Positions 33,960 to 41,772 of a stretch of 64,000 bases of DNA are shown here, in pieces. Each line of letters starts with the position of its first letter. Position 1 is the first letter of the stretch. A program made the position numbers and the translations under genes. The stretch lies in contig NZ_JAALCR010000023.1 of assembly GCF_011065895.1 (NCBI RefSeq), positions 42,492 to 106,491 on the forward strand, in the 5' to 3' direction. This DNA is from Paludisphaera rhizosphaerae (GTDB lineage Bacteria; Planctomycetota; Planctomycetia; Isosphaerales; Isosphaeraceae). Under the pieces are notes generated by a model that saw only the letters and a program-made list of their open reading frames with translations, did not search any database and had not been told where the DNA came from.

Positions 33960-34280
33960 GAAAATCGGTGTCAGGGGGAAAATCGGGGGGGAAAATCGGT
34001 GTCAGTTCGGGGGAAAATCGGTGTCAGTTCAGTTATCCGGAAAATCGGTGTCAGTTCAGTTATCCGCCCTCCTCGTGTCGAAAATCGGTGTCAGTTCAGT
34101 TATCCGCCCTCCTCGTGTCGAAAATCGGTGTCAGTTCAGTTATCCGCCCTCCTCGGGGGGGAGGGGAGGGGCCTCGTGTCGAAAATCGGTGTCAGTTCAG
34201 TTATCCGCCCTCCTCGCGTGTCGAAAATCGGTGTCAGTTCAGTTATCCGCCCTCCTCGGGGGGGAGGGGAGGGGCCTCGT
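33960..34280 (+). repeat. Iterated GGTGTCAG array 2 with 40-bp unit
   Basis: Nine copies of GAAAATCGGTGTC (starts 33960, 33991, 34013, 34040, 34080, 34120, 34181, 34223, plus a degenerate one at 33978) were read. The complete unit is 40 bp: GAAAATCGGTGTCAGTTCAG followed by TTATCCGCCCTCCTCGTGTC; three units are exactly 40 bp apart. Two units carry an additional 21-base G-rich insert (GGGGGGGAGGGGAGGGG) after CTCCTC, at 34156-34176 and at the array end. It fills the gap to the MBL gene; 34281-34358 shows nothing further. Confidence 0.9.
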
Positions 34281-34358
34281 CCTTGGTCTTCCCCAATAGC
34301 CCTGTGATCGGGGGGCTCCTCGAGGCCGAAGGTCACCTCCCGCCGATTGCCGAGACTG

Positions 34359-35153
34359 TCAGCCAAAATCGACGTGTTCCTGGACCAGCTCGTCCTCCCA
34401 GGCGTCCATCAGCGGCCAGTCGACTGCGCAGGTGCCGAAGTCGGACATGTGGGAGTAGCCTTCCAGGCGGGCGATGGTCTTGTCGATCATCGCGTTGTCC
34501 TTGCGGAAGATCGGGCCGTGGGAAGGGAGGAGGAATTTGACGTCGGAGTCGCGGATCCGCTTCAGGCTGGCGATGTAATCGGGGATGTTCGAGCCGTGGT
34601 GGGCGTCGATGGCGCCGACGCAGCCGTCGCGGAAGATGTTGTCGCCGGAGAAGAGCAGGTCGCCCATGCGGAAGGCGAGCTGACCGGCGGCGTGGCCCGG
34701 GGTGCTCCAGACCTCCAGCGTCCGATCGCCGACCTGGATCTTCGACCCTTCGTCGACCTCGACGTCCACCTTGCACTTGGGCATGGGGATGCTGATCCCC
34801 TGGGCGTCGATCCGGGCGAACGTGAACAGCTCGTCGCCGGACTCTATGGCCGGCACGCTCTTGGGGTGGGCGGCGATCGGGCACTTCAGAACGTCGCGGG
34901 CGCGGGCGAGCCCCTGAGTGTGGTCGACGTCGGCGTGGGTCGCGACGATCATCTTGCAGGCCGAGAAGCTGTAGCCGAGTTCTCGGATCAACTGGAGGAC
35001 GGCGACGGCGTCTTCGAGAAAGCCGACGTCGATCAGGACGTATTCGTCGCCGCCGTCGATGAGGTAGACGTTGACCCCCATCCGCCGGCGGGCCTGGTAG
35101 TTCATTTCGATGACGTTGGGGAACAAATAGCGGCGTTGGGCCATTTCAAGCAT
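34359..35153 (-). CDS. MBL-fold metallo-hydrolase
   Basis: 264 residues. Metal-binding motif HADVDH at 73-78, downstream ligands H154 (STPGHAAGQ) and D171 (LLFSGDNIF), and a further His-rich loop DAHHGSNI (183-190). This is the metallo-beta-lactamase-fold arrangement of glyoxalase II-like and related hydrolases; the substrate cannot be told. The C-terminal ~70 residues (ILPSHGPIFRKDNAMIDK region) include the last expected His. The start at 35153 is the first ATG; a second ATG nine bases later is equally possible. It faces away from the operon at 35600. Confidence 0.88.
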   Translation of the reverse strand: MLEMAQRRYLFPNVIEMNYQARRRMGVNVYLIDGGDEYVLIDVGFLEDAVAVLQLIRELGYSFSACKMIVATHADVDHTQGLARARDVLKCPIAAHPKSVPAIESGDELFTFARIDAQGISIPMPKCKVDVEVDEGSKIQVGDRTLEVWSTPGHAAGQLAFRMGDLLFSGDNIFRDGCVGAIDAHHGSNIPDYIASLKRIRDSDVKFLLPSHGPIFRKDNAMIDKTIARLEGYSHMSDFGTCAVDWPLMDAWEDELVQEHVDFG

Positions 35154-35599
35154 CCACTCTCGGGAGGCCGCAAGGGGAGTTCGGGTCCAGCCGTACCCTT
35201 GCGGCGCGGGGGAGGTGCGGGCGACGGGCGTTCCCTGATTCTAGGGCGGCCGAGGCGACGGCTCAACACCGTCCGCAAGGTCGCGGCCGGCGACTTGACA
35301 GAGGCCCGTACGCGGGTTAGCCTGAATCCAGGCTCCGTCGTTGGAAGTTCCATGATCCAGAAGAGATGAGTTGACGACGACGAAGCTCTTCGTTGCGGCG
35401 GCGCGAATTCGATCGCCGTGGGCGGAGCGTCGCCGAAGCCCCTTCCTCCACGTCCCGACCGAGTCTTCGGCGTCGAAGTTCGGCCTGCCTCTCCGGCGGG
35501 GCCGTCGTCGTCGAGGCTGCAGGTCTCCCGATGGGGGCTGAGGCTCCATACCCTGGGCCGAGCCAGCGTCTGAACGGGCATTTCACGAGGTTCGCCGAT
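35154..35599. other. Intergenic region between divergent genes, with a candidate promoter
   Basis: No gene is credible in this 446-base stretch; frames in it are Arg/Ser-rich extensions of the neighbours. A candidate plus-strand promoter is TTGACA (35295-35300), a 17-base spacer and TAGCCT (35318-35323), which would give a leader of about 270 bases for the four-gene operon that starts at 35600. Confidence 0.4.
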
Positions 35600-37081
35600 A
35601 TGATCACGATGTTCACCGCCCCGGGGCGCTCCGCGTCGCGTCTGGGGGGCGTACCGGTCGGCCTGTTCGCGCTCCTAGCCTGGTCCTGGACGAGCGTCGT
35701 CCCTGCCTTGGCCCAGCAGCCCCCCGGCGAACCCGCCAAGGCTGATGCGGCCCCGGCCGGCGAGGCGGAAGAGGCCCCCAAGCCGCTTCAGGACCCCTCC
35801 GCCACCCACCGAACCTCGACCCGAGAGCTCTACAAGGATCCGCTCGTCGAGGGGATGCTCGACCCCAAGAAGTTTCCGGAGATCCGCTCTCCCAAATCGA
35901 CGACGTCTCAGGAGATCGCCCAGCTCAAGGCGATGGCCTCCAACCCGATCGTCTCGGTCGACGTCAATCTTATCACGAACGTCGTCAACGCCATGGTCGG
36001 CGAGATGACCAGCACCCGTAACCTCCAGGCGATCCGGGACCCGGGCGCCGAGAAGAACACGGCCGTCCAGACGGCGGTGCAGGTCGCCTTCCAGAACCTC
36101 GTCGAGCCGGTGATCACCTCGCGGAACGCGAAGAACGCCGCGTTTCAGACGCAGTACAACAAGATCCTGCTCCAGAAGCTTCCGCCTCTCCTCAAGCACC
36201 AGCTCGTCGCGCGGATCCACGCGATGATCATCCTGGCGGAGACCGCCAATCCCGACGCGCTGAAGATCTTCCTGGACGAGATCAAGAACCCGAACCAGAC
36301 CGTCTGGGTGAAGCTCTGGGCGCTCCGGGGCGTCACCAACGTCAAGCTGCTGACCAATCGGCTGGCGGCCTCGCAGGAGATGGAGGCGGCCAAGACCATC
36401 TCCGACCAGCTCCTCAAGGGGAAGGAATGGCCCTGGTGGGTCCAGTTCCGGGGCCTTGAGGCCCTGGCGGCCCTGCGTCAGGGGTATTTGACCAACTCGC
36501 CCCGGACGGTCGACATGGCCGCGGTCGCCTTCCAGTATCTCATCGACGACAAGCTCCGCCCCGAAGTCCGGGCCGAGGCCGCTCGCGCCCTGGGCGCGAT
36601 GCAGATCACGACGGCCGTCCCCAAGTTCAACTTCGAGCTGACCGCTTATGCGACGGCGCAGCTCGCCGCGTCGATCGTCCAGAGGATCGCCGACGGCTTC
36701 AGCGAGAACTCCACGCGGGCCCAGGAATTGACCGCGGTCCTCGTCGGGCCTATCTTCCAGACGTTCGAGGGGCAGCCGGGCGTCCGCGACAGCGGCCTGT
36801 TGAACAACTCGGCCATCGCCAACAAGGCGGACGTCCAGAAGTACTTCGACGCCCTGAAGCCAGTCGCCATGGCGGCCGCCGCGCTCGGCAACAACGCTCC
36901 GGCGGGTCAGATCCCGGGACTCACCGCCGACCTCAAGGCCAAGGTTGAGAAGTACAAGGCCGACCTGGCCAAAGCCGCGCCGGCCGACCCGAATCTCTTC
37001 CCCGGCGGGCCGAGCTACAACGGACCGGGCGAGGCCGCTCCGCGGCAGGCCGAAGCCGGTGGCCCGCGCCGTGGGCAATGA
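35600..37081 (+). CDS. Exported helical (HEAT-like) repeat protein of unknown function
   Basis: 493 residues from ATG 35600, which gives a clean signal peptide (VGLFALLAWSWTSVVPALAQQ) cut near residue 36; GAGG lies upstream. The frame upstream of it is Arg-rich and unlikely. After a Pro/Ala-rich linker the protein is a series of helical pairs typical of HEAT-type solenoids, for example VWVKLWALRGVTNVKLL, WWVQFRGLEALAALRQGYL and RPEVRAEAARALGAMQ. The end is Pro/Gly-rich. No enzymatic motif is visible. It is first in an apparent four-gene operon with the overlapping GXGXG gene, a lipoprotein and corA. A periplasmic scaffold is the best guess. Confidence 0.75.
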   Translation: MITMFTAPGRSASRLGGVPVGLFALLAWSWTSVVPALAQQPPGEPAKADAAPAGEAEEAPKPLQDPSATHRTSTRELYKDPLVEGMLDPKKFPEIRSPKSTTSQEIAQLKAMASNPIVSVDVNLITNVVNAMVGEMTSTRNLQAIRDPGAEKNTAVQTAVQVAFQNLVEPVITSRNAKNAAFQTQYNKILLQKLPPLLKHQLVARIHAMIILAETANPDALKIFLDEIKNPNQTVWVKLWALRGVTNVKLLTNRLAASQEMEAAKTISDQLLKGKEWPWWVQFRGLEALAALRQGYLTNSPRTVDMAAVAFQYLIDDKLRPEVRAEAARALGAMQITTAVPKFNFELTAYATAQLAASIVQRIADGFSENSTRAQELTAVLVGPIFQTFEGQPGVRDSGLLNNSAIANKADVQKYFDALKPVAMAAAALGNNAPAGQIPGLTADLKAKVEKYKADLAKAAPADPNLFPGGPSYNGPGEAAPRQAEAGGPRRGQ

Positions 37082-37694
37082 CCCGGGCGGGGACCCATCG
37101 GCCCCGATTCTGGTCCCTGAGCTTCGCGACTACCATCAGATCAACGCCGAGGCCGTCCGACGCCTTGATCGGGGGGCCTCGTTCGTTCGCCTTGAAGGGC
37201 CGGCCGGGCATCGCCTGCTCCTGGCCGGCCTGAGCGGCCCCTGGCGCGCCGTCGTCGAGGTCGCCGGCCAGGCTGGGCCCGAACTGGCGGCCGGGCTCGA
37301 CGCCCCCGGCCTGACGATCGTCTGTCGCGGCGTTTCGGCCGACGGCGCGGGCTCGGGATTGCGGGCCGGGACGTTGCTCTTGCTGGGAGCGACCGGAACG
37401 GCGGTCGGCTATCGGATGTCCGGCGGCCTGATCGTGGCCGCGAAGCGGGTCGGCCCTCGCGCGGGGCTGGGGATGACCGGCGGCGAGATGGTCTTGTTGG
37501 ACCATGTCGGACCGATGGCCGGCGAACGACAGTCGGGCGGCGTTCTCGCCGTTGCTGTACCTGAAGCCATCCCTCATTTCGGGCTCAACGCACGAGGAGG
37601 CCGGCGGCTTCTCGGTCCGTCGGACGGCGGCATCGTGGAGCAGGCGCTTGAGCTGATCGCGCTGCACTCCTCGCATCCCGGCTGGGAGGGCTGA
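37071..37694 (+). CDS. GXGXG-type beta-helix protein (FwdC / GltB C-terminal-like)
   Basis: 207 residues from GTG 37071, overlapping the previous gene by 11 bases; the ATG at 36945 would overlap it deeply and adds Arg/Pro-rich sequence. From residue ~100 a glycine-spaced repeat appears: GLRAGTLLLLGATGTAVGYR, MSGGLIVAAKRVGPRAGLG, MTGGEMVLLDHVGPMAGER, QSGGVLAVAV. That M-x-GG-x-I/L-x-V plus G-x-x-G pattern matches the GXGXG right-handed beta-helix found in formylmethanofuran dehydrogenase subunit C and the C-terminal domain of glutamate synthase. Only about four turns are present, fewer than in those enzymes, so the fold is more certain than the function. Confidence 0.55.
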   Translation: MGNDPGGDPSAPILVPELRDYHQINAEAVRRLDRGASFVRLEGPAGHRLLLAGLSGPWRAVVEVAGQAGPELAAGLDAPGLTIVCRGVSADGAGSGLRAGTLLLLGATGTAVGYRMSGGLIVAAKRVGPRAGLGMTGGEMVLLDHVGPMAGERQSGGVLAVAVPEAIPHFGLNARGGRRLLGPSDGGIVEQALELIALHSSHPGWEG

Positions 37695-37695
37695 A

Positions 37696-38121
37696 GTGGG
37701 CTGGACCCGTGGCGTCAGACTGGCGATGGGCTTGTCGGTCTGCCTGACCGCCGCGGGCTGTTCCGAGGAACTCGGTCCGGAGTCGATCCCCACCACCACG
37801 GCCTCCGGCGTCGTCACGTTTTCGAACCGTCCGATGACCCAGGGGTGGGTGGAGCTTCAGCCTTACGACGGGGCCCTGGGCGATCCCACTTCGGCCCGGA
37901 TCGGTCCTGACGGAAGCTTCCGATTCGATCGGGCCCCCGTCGGCAAGGTCGTCGTCCGACTCTTCGACGTGCCGCTCGAAGCCAAAGGGGCGATCTGGCT
38001 GCTGCGGACCCGCTCGCCGATCCGCCGCGAGACGCAATCTCCGGAGGGGCCGCCGATGCGGATCGACATCGCGGACGAGCTGTACCGTCACCAGTTGAGC
38101 CAGGCGGGAGCCGGTCGATGA
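37696..38121 (+). CDS. Small carboxypeptidase-regulatory-like lipoprotein
   Basis: 141 residues from GTG 37696, one base after the previous stop; an ATG at 37726 is an alternative. The lipobox LTAAGC sits at about residues 17-22. The rest is one beta-sandwich of the type common in planctomycete lipoproteins: ASGVVTFSNRPMTQGWVELQ, then GPDGSFRFDRAPVGKVVVRL. Such domains are usually annotated as carboxypeptidase-regulatory-like with no enzymatic function of their own. It overlaps corA by four bases (ATGA), so the two are translationally coupled; whether the lipoprotein acts with the transporter is unknown. Confidence 0.75.
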   Translation: MGWTRGVRLAMGLSVCLTAAGCSEELGPESIPTTTASGVVTFSNRPMTQGWVELQPYDGALGDPTSARIGPDGSFRFDRAPVGKVVVRLFDVPLEAKGAIWLLRTRSPIRRETQSPEGPPMRIDIADELYRHQLSQAGAGR

Positions 38122-39164
38122 CGACCGAGCCCGAACGCTCGCTCCCCACCGCTTCCGCCACCTGTCGGGCTCGGGCCCTCTACCGCGACGGCGCCGGTGA
38201 ATTGCACCTGAACTGGCCGCTCGAACGTCTGGGCGAGGCCATCCACAGCGGTGCGGGTACGCTCTGGCTCGACATGGAGAACGAGGCCGATACGCCGTGT
38301 CCGCTGGCCGAGACCATCCTGCGCGAGGTTTTCCGCTTTCACCCGTTGGCCGTCGACGACGCTCTCAAGGAGACGCACGTCCCCAAGATCGACGACTGGG
38401 ACGGGTATCTCTACCTCGTTTTTCACTCCAGTCAGATCGATCCCGAATCCGACGACCTCCGTCTTCAGGAACTCGACGTTTTCCTCGGGCCCAACTATCT
38501 CGTCACCTATCATGAGGAGCCTCTGGAATACCTGACCGAGGCTCGAAAGGCGATCGAGGCGGACCCTCGCGACCGCATGAAGGACGGCGCGGACCACCTG
38601 CTTTTTCGCTTCCTCGACCGTTCGGTCGACCAATCCCTGGCTGCGATCGAGGTGCTCGACGAGCGGATCGACGACGTTCAGGACGCGGTCATGGACGACC
38701 TGGGCCCCCAAACGCTCCAGCAGATCTTTCGGATCAAGCGGTCGGCGATTCAGCTTCAGAAGACGTTCGGCCCCCAGCGCGACGTCCTCAACAAGCTGTC
38801 GCGCGACCCGTACAAGGTCGTCCAGGAGAAGCACCGAATTTACTTCAGGGACGTCTACGACCACATCGTCCGGATCCACGACATCTCCGAAGGCCTCCGC
38901 GACCTGATCGCCGGCACGCTCGACACCTACCTCTCGGTGATCTCGAACCGCACCAACGAGATCATGAAGACGCTCACCGTGGTCACGGTGATGTTCCTGC
39001 CGATGTCGTTCATCACCGGCTTCTTCGGCATGAACTTCTTCGGCGGCTCGCTGGAACTGGACGTCTGGATGCCGAAATGGCTCCTGTTCTTCGGCTCGCT
39101 GTCCGTGATGCTGCTCTCGCCCGTCGCCATCCTGGCGATGCTGAAACGCTGGGGGTGGTTCTAG
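38118..39164 (+). CDS. corA: CorA family magnesium/cobalt transport protein
   Basis: 348 residues. The N-terminal cytoplasmic domain (1-290) has the funnel-type pattern with FHPLAVDDALKETHVPKIDDW (about 74-94) and LDERIDDVQDAVMD. The C-terminus has two membrane helices. The first ends in the selectivity motif GMN (near residue 304, within FITGFFGMNFFGG), and the second is WLLFFGSLSVMLLSPVAIL. The basic end KRWGWF is typical. CorA pentamers move Mg2+ (also Co2+ or Ni2+) into the cytoplasm. The expected YGMNF is GMNFF with F before G; the GMN triad is intact. Last gene of the operon starting at 35600. Confidence 0.93.
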   Translation: MTTEPERSLPTASATCRARALYRDGAGELHLNWPLERLGEAIHSGAGTLWLDMENEADTPCPLAETILREVFRFHPLAVDDALKETHVPKIDDWDGYLYLVFHSSQIDPESDDLRLQELDVFLGPNYLVTYHEEPLEYLTEARKAIEADPRDRMKDGADHLLFRFLDRSVDQSLAAIEVLDERIDDVQDAVMDDLGPQTLQQIFRIKRSAIQLQKTFGPQRDVLNKLSRDPYKVVQEKHRIYFRDVYDHIVRIHDISEGLRDLIAGTLDTYLSVISNRTNEIMKTLTVVTVMFLPMSFITGFFGMNFFGGSLELDVWMPKWLLFFGSLSVMLLSPVAILAMLKRWGWF

Positions 39165-39205
39165 GCTGGAATCGTGGCGGTTGAGCGGGCGCCGCGGCCT
39201 TCGCA

Positions 39206-39538
39206 TCACTCATCGGGCGATTCCGCATCCAGGATTCGGGCGATGTTGCGTGCACCGTGCAGGACCCGGACGACATCGATTCCGTGAGCCGTTTCCAGGT
39301 AGAAAATCAAGTGCTTCTCGAAGCCTTGCACTCGCCACCCCCGCAGGCCTTCCAGGCGTGGATTGCTGCTCTCCCGACGTTCGCCGATCCCCGGCATGTC
39401 ACAGATGGCTTCCAGCGTCGCGAAAACGTGATCGTAGTACCTGAACGCCGTTTCCAGGCTGGCTTCTTGAGCCAGGTAAGCCGCCTGCTCGTCGACGTCC
39501 CTGTCGGCCGCAGGGCGGAGCCGAAATCGCGGCGTCAT
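39206..39538 (-). CDS. parE: ParE/RelE-type toxin of a type II toxin-antitoxin pair
   Basis: 110 residues. ParE fold features: FRLRPAADRDVDEQAAYLAQEA helix-turn-helix start, then ICDMPGIGERRE, then GLRGWRVQGFEKHLIFYLETAHGIDVVRVLHGARNIARIL, the usual strand run and C-terminal helix. ParE proteins act on DNA gyrase, while RelE relatives cleave mRNA; the sequence leans to ParE by length and the R-V-L-H-G-A-R-N-I motif. It overlaps the antitoxin stop by four bases. Confidence 0.88.
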   Translation of the reverse strand: MTPRFRLRPAADRDVDEQAAYLAQEASLETAFRYYDHVFATLEAICDMPGIGERRESSNPRLEGLRGWRVQGFEKHLIFYLETAHGIDVVRVLHGARNIARILDAESPDE

Positions 39539-39798
39539 CGCGGGCGGATGGCTTTATCAAGCCGTTCGGCCAGCTTCTGCTTCTTCGCCGCCCAATATTC
39601 CGGCGTGACCGGTATCGGTTCGCCGGAATCCAAGCCTTCCAGCAGGAGGGCGTCGATCCGCTCTTCAGCTTTCCGCTTCTGGTCGGCACGGATCAACTCG
39701 CGGATATATTCGCTCACGCTGCTGTATCCGCCTTCCGTCACCTGCTCCTGCACGAAACTCTTCATCGATTCCGGCAACGCCACGTTCATGGTGTCCAT
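39535..39798 (-). CDS. parD: ParD-type antitoxin
   Basis: 87 residues from ATG 39798, with GAGGAGG at about 7 bases; the ATG at 39837 has no comparable site. Ribbon-helix-helix N-terminus (MNVALPESMKSFVQEQV, then GYSSVSEYIRELIRADQKRK) followed by a charged C-terminal toxin-binding tail. It binds its own promoter as a dimer and neutralises ParE. First gene of the pair; its promoter region holds a strong sigma-70-type promoter and palindromes that fit an autoregulatory operator. Confidence 0.9.
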   Translation of the reverse strand: MDTMNVALPESMKSFVQEQVTEGGYSSVSEYIRELIRADQKRKAEERIDALLLEGLDSGEPIPVTPEYWAAKKQKLAERLDKAIRPR

Positions 39799-39818
39799 AA
39801 AGCTGCCTCCTCTGCTCC

Positions 39819-39862
39819 ATCTTATCGGCGTTGGCAATCCTTGTCAACCCGTTGTCATGACA
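39819..39862 (-). promoter_or_regulatory. parDE promoter and probable ParD operator
   Basis: On the minus strand TTGACA (39847-39842) is a perfect -35; after 17 bases TAAGAT (39824-39819) is a -10 of 4 in 6. Just upstream is the perfect palindrome TGTCATGACA (39853-39862), and a TTGTCA half-site overlaps the -35. This spacing fits repression by a ribbon-helix-helix protein. Further upstream (39863-39997) nothing but the palindrome TCGTGGCCACGA (39928-39939) is notable. Confidence 0.6.
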
Positions 39863-39997
39863 TGCACGCATTTTTCGCGTGGCCATCCTGATATTCGCCT
39901 GGTCTACCTAATCGACTGACCGTGGCCTCGTGGCCACGAGCCTGGGCTACCTCCCCTCTCCGGCGAGAAGCACTACGGAATCGTCGACATCGTCCGC

Positions 39998-41113
39998 CTA
40001 CTGCTGATAAGAGGGCATTCCCTTGGCTGATGGAAGTGGAAGGCCCTTTAATAGTTCGTGTATTCTTCCGGAGACTTTGTGTAGCAACGCCTTCATTCTA
40101 TTGTCGTCAAAGAAATCGGATAACGATGCCTTCTCTGGAAACTGGCTACAATCCACGCTAAGAGTGCCAATGGGTTTATTCATGGTACCAAAAGGGCGTA
40201 TTGGATGGCCCGCCACGAAGATCAAATCGTCTCTAATATGTCCTAACTTCTGAATGTAAGCGTGATGTTCACTCCGGAAGGTTTTATCGATGTGCAAGCA
40301 CATGAAATTCCCAGCTCTTTTCACTTTGGAAATTATGAACCAGTCCTCGATTTCTTGCATGACGCCATTGGCGGTTCCTGAACACGGGATAATCGCGTCT
40401 AAATCTGCCGTGTAGATGTCGTCAGCCGCGAAGCACGCCAAGCCAACTAATTGGGTGTCGTCAGAACTGTTGCGGTGACAGAAGGCGCGAACGGAGGCGG
40501 GATTCACACCTAATTGATCAGCACACGACCTAGCCACGACTTCTAGGAGGATGTTGATTTGCTCCTTAGCCTGATCTAGCTTTACCTTTCTGGTAGTATC
40601 AACGATCCTCACCATGTTGGCGAGTATATTGCGGTTGCAAGACTGAAAAACTTGTTCCGCATTTTCGATAACCTGATTATCGTCGGATCCTTCAAACGTC
40701 TCATAAATTACACCAGACAAATCGCTCGGAATGTGGAGATTAGGCCCCGACTGTTCTGGATTCTTAGGTACAAGTAAAGCAACGCTTCCTCGCCCATTTA
40801 TGCCTGCGAAAAGTCCCAACTCGAACACCACATTATCACGCACCACAAAAACATCGTTGCCGCGAATTCTCGTGGCATCGTCCGGGGAGAAGAAGAACAC
40901 TCCATACTCGCATTCATTGAATGAGGAAATCAAATTTCCAAGTATGTCTTGGTCCAATTTCTTGGTCTCAATTTTCCAAGGCCTCGTCACGATATCTGTC
41001 TGGTCGGCCCGCCTCCTGGTGTCCCGCGCGAAAGCCCTAAGAGATTGGCCAAAAGCAATAGCCGCTTCATAAGATTCGCTTGACGATCCGACAAACATCC
41101 GAACGGTCCGCAT
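39998..41113 (-). CDS. TIR-like nucleotide-binding domain plus GAF domain protein (candidate defence effector)
   Basis: 371 residues. Residues 1-145 match the TIR-like (CAP12-type) predicted nucleotide-binding family: FVGSSSESYEAA (7-18), KLDQDILGNLISSFNECEYGVFFFSPDD, and the signature RDNVVFELGLFAGINGRGSVALLVP (92-116), with E98 as the probable catalytic Glu. A helical linker follows (150-205). Residues about 190-355 resemble a GAF domain, with SVRAFCHRNS, LVGLACFAADDIY and the typical C-terminal strand pair VAGHPIRPFGTMNKPIGTLSVDC. TIR-family domains in phage defence often degrade NAD+ when a linked sensor is triggered; GAF domains bind small ligands. I infer a sensor-effector fusion. It starts 9 bases after the cytidine deaminase stop, whose TGA lies inside the GAGGA ribosome site, so expression is coupled. 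AT-rich relative to neighbours. Confidence 0.75.
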   Translation of the reverse strand: MRTVRMFVGSSSESYEAAIAFGQSLRAFARDTRRRADQTDIVTRPWKIETKKLDQDILGNLISSFNECEYGVFFFSPDDATRIRGNDVFVVRDNVVFELGLFAGINGRGSVALLVPKNPEQSGPNLHIPSDLSGVIYETFEGSDDNQVIENAEQVFQSCNRNILANMVRIVDTTRKVKLDQAKEQINILLEVVARSCADQLGVNPASVRAFCHRNSSDDTQLVGLACFAADDIYTADLDAIIPCSGTANGVMQEIEDWFIISKVKRAGNFMCLHIDKTFRSEHHAYIQKLGHIRDDLIFVAGHPIRPFGTMNKPIGTLSVDCSQFPEKASLSDFFDDNRMKALLHKVSGRIHELLKGLPLPSAKGMPSYQQ

Positions 41114-41122
41114 CTCGTTTCC

Positions 41123-41533
41123 TCACTTCTGAAGATTTCGCGGTCCGAATGCGTCTTTTAGAAGTGCGTCGAGTCGATCCTGCAACCGCCGATCCGGTTT
41201 GTCACAAATGGATACAATCTCTGCCTGTGGACCGAACTCATTGATTACTTGTCTACAGGCCCCACAGGGGGCTGTGGGCGTCTCCGTCGGAGTATAGACA
41301 ATGACCATCACAATTCGGGTCAATCCTAGCGAGACGGTATGGAAGACCGCGTTTCTTTCGGCGCATATGGTCAGGCCGTAAGACGCATTTTCAACGTTAC
41401 AACCAGTGATGATCGAGCCGTCCTCCGTAATGACTGCGGCCCCGACAGGAAACTTTGAGTAGGGAGCGTAGGCATGTTGACTGACGCTCTTGGCCGCGTC
41501 CACGGCCTTTCTAAAGATATCATCCGGAACCAT
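41123..41533 (-). CDS. cdd: Cytidine deaminase, short tetrameric type
   Basis: 136 residues from ATG 41533, chosen for the GAGGAGG six bases upstream and because it gives the standard Cdd length; the frame runs up to 41581. The substrate loop YAPYSKFPVGAAV (22-34), GCNVENASYG (44-53), the catalytic CAERN (C58, E60) and the zinc pair PCGACRQ (C90, C93) are all present, so it should be active. It deaminates cytidine and deoxycytidine to uridine forms. A housekeeping role is possible, but the tight coupling to the TIR-GAF gene, an AT-rich composition and a setting among repeats and a toxin-antitoxin pair point to a defence module. Confidence 0.92.
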   Translation of the reverse strand: MVPDDIFRKAVDAAKSVSQHAYAPYSKFPVGAAVITEDGSIITGCNVENASYGLTICAERNAVFHTVSLGLTRIVMVIVYTPTETPTAPCGACRQVINEFGPQAEIVSICDKPDRRLQDRLDALLKDAFGPRNLQK

Positions 41534-41596
41534 CGATCGCCTCCTCATGACCTCTTCCCACTTTTCGCCTCTTTGCCCCACGCCGATTTAGGAAGA

Positions 41597-41626
41597 ATTC
41601 TCTGAGGCTGGGCGTGGCAAGGTCAA
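41597..41626 (-). promoter_or_regulatory. Candidate promoter of the cdd/TIR-GAF pair
   Basis: On the minus strand TTGACC (41626-41621), an 18-base spacer and GAGAAT (41602-41597) match 5 of 6 and 4 of 6 consensus positions. The start would lie about 60 bases ahead of the deaminase ATG. Confidence 0.4.
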
Positions 41627-41673
41627 GAAGAAACTGGCAAATCCGGCGGTTTGGCAGGGGGACTTGGAAAGGG

Positions 41674-41759
41674 GGCCAGGCTGTCTTTGGCCAGGCTGTC
41701 TTCGCCGTGGCCAGGCTGTCCGGCTAAAATGGCTGTCTTAGGTGCGTGGCCAGGCTGTC
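41674..41759 (+). repeat. Short iterated GGCCAGGCTGTC repeat
   Basis: Four exact copies of GGCCAGGCTGTC start at 41674, 41689, 41709 and 41748, with a partial one (ATGGCTGTC) between. Two copies are followed by CGGCTA. It ends directly at the 5' edge of the broken transposase frame. Confidence 0.75.
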
Positions 41760-41772
41760 CGGCTAGAGGGTC

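Noticed and set aside
33960..34280. CRISPR array
   Set aside because: Units are contiguous or separated by the same sequence; there are no unique spacers and no cas genes.
33897..34307. Overlapping plus-strand frames with KIGVSSVIRPPR-type repeats
   Set aside because: They are translations of array 2 in all three frames; the 40-bp period is not a multiple of three, so no repeat protein is conserved.
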